22,531 nt of DNA, taken from the NCBI GenBank assembly GCA_964415245.1, contig CAYQAJ010000054.1:1-22531 (forward strand), given 5' to 3'. Position 1 is the stretch's first letter, and each line of letters opens with the position of its first letter. Position numbers and translations under genes: made by a program. The notes under the pieces are model-generated. The model worked only from the letters and a program-made list of their open reading frames with translations. It was not told the origin of the DNA and did no database searches. The stretch comes from CAYQAJ01 sp964415245. GTDB taxonomy: Bacteria > Planctomycetota > Planctomycetia > Pirellulales > Pirellulaceae. Of the stretch, positions 21,337-22,531 are shown piece after piece.

Positions 21337-21822
21337 ATGATCGTTAATCGAAACGCCTGCCGACTAGTTCTGCTGACAGCGTTGGCTCCCCTGTGCCTGA
21401 GTCTGGCGGCTTGCGCCCCGACCTCCTGGAACCTGTCTGCATTGAATTGGGACGACGAAGAGCAGCCCGCCGGTCCTCCCCCGGCAAGCTGCACGGTTCG
21501 ATTCGAGCCGAAAGACGATACTCCCGAGCAGCTCGAAGTGCCGCTGCGTCAGCCGATGTTCGTGGCAGACGTGCTGGATGAGGTCAAAGCCGAGAGACGA
21601 TATCGCCGCATGAACATCACCATTTTCCGCGCCTCACCCGAGACGGGCCGCTGGAGTCGGATGGAGGTGGAGTACCAAGGTCGCAAACACGGCGTGACCG
21701 AACTCACCAATTACGAGATTCGCCCCGACGATCGCGTGGTGATCGCCGAGGACACTACCACGACGCTCGACAAGATTCTCGACGGCATGAATCCGCTGGG
21801 ACGCCGCGTCATGACGCGGTAA
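21337..21822 (+). CDS. Small lipoprotein with SLBB-like beta-grasp region
   Basis: A 161-residue predicted lipoprotein. Residues 1-26 form a lipoprotein signal (basic start, hydrophobic core, LAAC lipobox with Cys26). After a short Pro/acidic linker, residues about 52-140 (TVRFEPKDDT ... FVADVLDEVKAE ... ITIFRASPETG ... NYEIRPDDRVVIAED) have the pattern of an SLBB or beta-grasp domain of the kind in polysaccharide export proteins. In particular, the NYEIRPDDRVVI ending resembles the usual NYxLxPGDxVxV. I do not recognise a named family, and this is a resemblance by eye. It stands alone on the plus strand, 247 bases after the diguanylate cyclase. I see nothing in that spacer. Confidence 0.7.
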   Translation: MIVNRNACRLVLLTALAPLCLSLAACAPTSWNLSALNWDDEEQPAGPPPASCTVRFEPKDDTPEQLEVPLRQPMFVADVLDEVKAERRYRRMNITIFRASPETGRWSRMEVEYQGRKHGVTELTNYEIRPDDRVVIAEDTTTTLDKILDGMNPLGRRVMTR

Positions 21823-21832
21823 TTCGGCGCCT

Positions 21833-21919
21833 GTCGCAGTCGGGAGACCGTGCCAAAACGAGTCGCAGTCGGGAGACCGTGCCAAAACGAGTCACGGTCG
21901 GGAGACCGTGCCAAAACGC
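21833..21919 (+). repeat. Three tandem copies of a 29-base unit
   Basis: Copies at 21833-21861, 21862-21890 and 21891-21919 share the core GTCGGGAGACCGTGCCAAAA. The third copy has GGTCGGGAGACC, the same palindromic 12-mer as at 17519-17530. The array directly follows the lipoprotein stop and separates it from the convergent permease gene. Confidence 0.85.
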
Positions 21920-22003
21920 GTTCCCGCGGCACTGCTTCGCCCGCGTCCCTGCTTCGCCCGCGGCACCGAAGCGTCGCATGAATGTGGCGGCAATCTCCAC
22001 GGC

Positions 22004-22531
22004 TCAGTCCGCCACGCGCCAGCGGCGGTTGAACATCCAAGTCATGGTGCCAAATAGCAGCGCGTTGAACGGCACCACGGCGGCGCAATAGGTCAAGAAG
22101 GGAATCCAACTCGGGGCCGCGGTGTCGAGATCGCTCTCGCTCAGCAGGCTCGTATCCAGCGGCACCGAGAACGCCGCCGCAAACGGGCTCAGCGAGCCCG
22201 ACCAGTGCAGCCAGGGTGTCACAGGGTGGTCGGCGAAGAAGGTGTCGGCAAAAAACTGGATCGCCAGCGGAGCGCAAAACAGCACCAGGATAACCAGGTA
22301 CGTGCTCACCAGGCTCACGGTCGTCTTATGAAACAGCACGGAGCAGAACAGCGCCACGATGGCCGTCGTCACGCAGCATAGAGGCACGATGACCAAAAAG
22401 GCGGCCACTGCACCCAGGTTGCGCCAGTACGTGCTGACCATGAGGCAAGCCAAGAGCAGTGGCCACACGAGGAAGGAGGTAAGCACGCTCGACACCCGCA
22501 GCCCCGCCACGAGCTTACCCCAGAGAATCTG
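22004..22531 (-). CDS. ABC-2 type transporter permease, C-terminal part (5' end outside window)
   Basis: The last 175 residues of a polytopic membrane protein. The frame is open through the window edge (QILWGKL precedes the first internal GTG), so the start lies beyond 22531. About four hydrophobic segments are visible, roughly residues 18-33, 42-68, 72-94 and 143-164 of the visible part. The opening ILWGKLxAGLR and the first helix match the pattern of ABC-2 permeases, which carry substrates with a separate ATPase. The loop between the last helices is acidic and Ser-rich (PLDTSLLSESDLDT). The substrate cannot be inferred. The gene is convergent with the lipoprotein gene. Confidence 0.75.
   Translation of the reverse strand, partial: QILWGKLVAGLRVSSVLTSFLVWPLLLACLMVSTYWRNLGAVAAFLVIVPLCCVTTAIVALFCSVLFHKTTVSLVSTYLVILVLFCAPLAIQFFADTFFADHPVTPWLHWSGSLSPFAAAFSVPLDTSLLSESDLDTAAPSWIPFLTYCAAVVPFNALLFGTMTWMFNRRWRVAD

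Overview
The window is a GC-rich bacterial chromosome segment, most likely from a member of the Planctomycetota (Pirellulales-like). I infer this from the layout of the respiratory genes, the very large multiheme cytochrome, the lipoprotein-rich content, and the many short tandem and palindromic repeats between genes. No marker gene such as rRNA is present, so the assignment rests on resemblance only.

Positions 1-13449 (all on the minus strand, read right to left) form one respiratory gene cluster. The order is: Rieske iron-sulfur protein with a long low-complexity N-terminal tail, b6-type cytochrome b, an oversized subunit IV-like membrane protein, a 1667-residue octaheme cytochrome c with coiled coils and a PDZ-like domain, two paralogous copper-site (cupredoxin-like) exported proteins, a diheme cytochrome c lipoprotein, cytochrome c oxidase subunit II, and the start of subunit I (cut by the window edge). 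Together they describe an electron path from quinol through a bc-type complex and multiheme or copper carriers to a CuA/haem-copper oxidase. A 100-base assembly gap (4501-4600) lies in a tandem repeat between the octaheme gene and the copper proteins.

Positions 13450-14223 are a long divergent intergenic region. It carries a good sigma70-like promoter facing the Rieske gene and, directly at its predicted start point, a perfect Crp/Fnr-type palindrome. Then comes purD on the plus strand (purine synthesis).

Positions 15529-16690 are repeat territory. A REP-associated tyrosine transposase (RAYT) gene is bracketed by two inverted composite hairpin elements, followed by an array of roughly 30 8-base tandem repeats that resembles the repeat at the assembly gap.

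Positions 16693-19859 (minus strand) hold pyrB (aspartate carbamoyltransferase), a dihydroorotase homologue that has lost most metal ligands and is probably a non-catalytic partner of PyrB, and a YacP/NYN-type predicted RNase. A G-rich heptamer array separates pyrB from a plus-strand diguanylate cyclase gene. A small SLBB-like lipoprotein follows. The window ends inside an ABC-2 type permease gene on the minus strand.

The most interesting parts are the respiratory cluster with its unusual octaheme/PDZ protein and modified bc subunits, the RAYT element with structure-conserving flanks, and the catalytically dead dihydroorotase.
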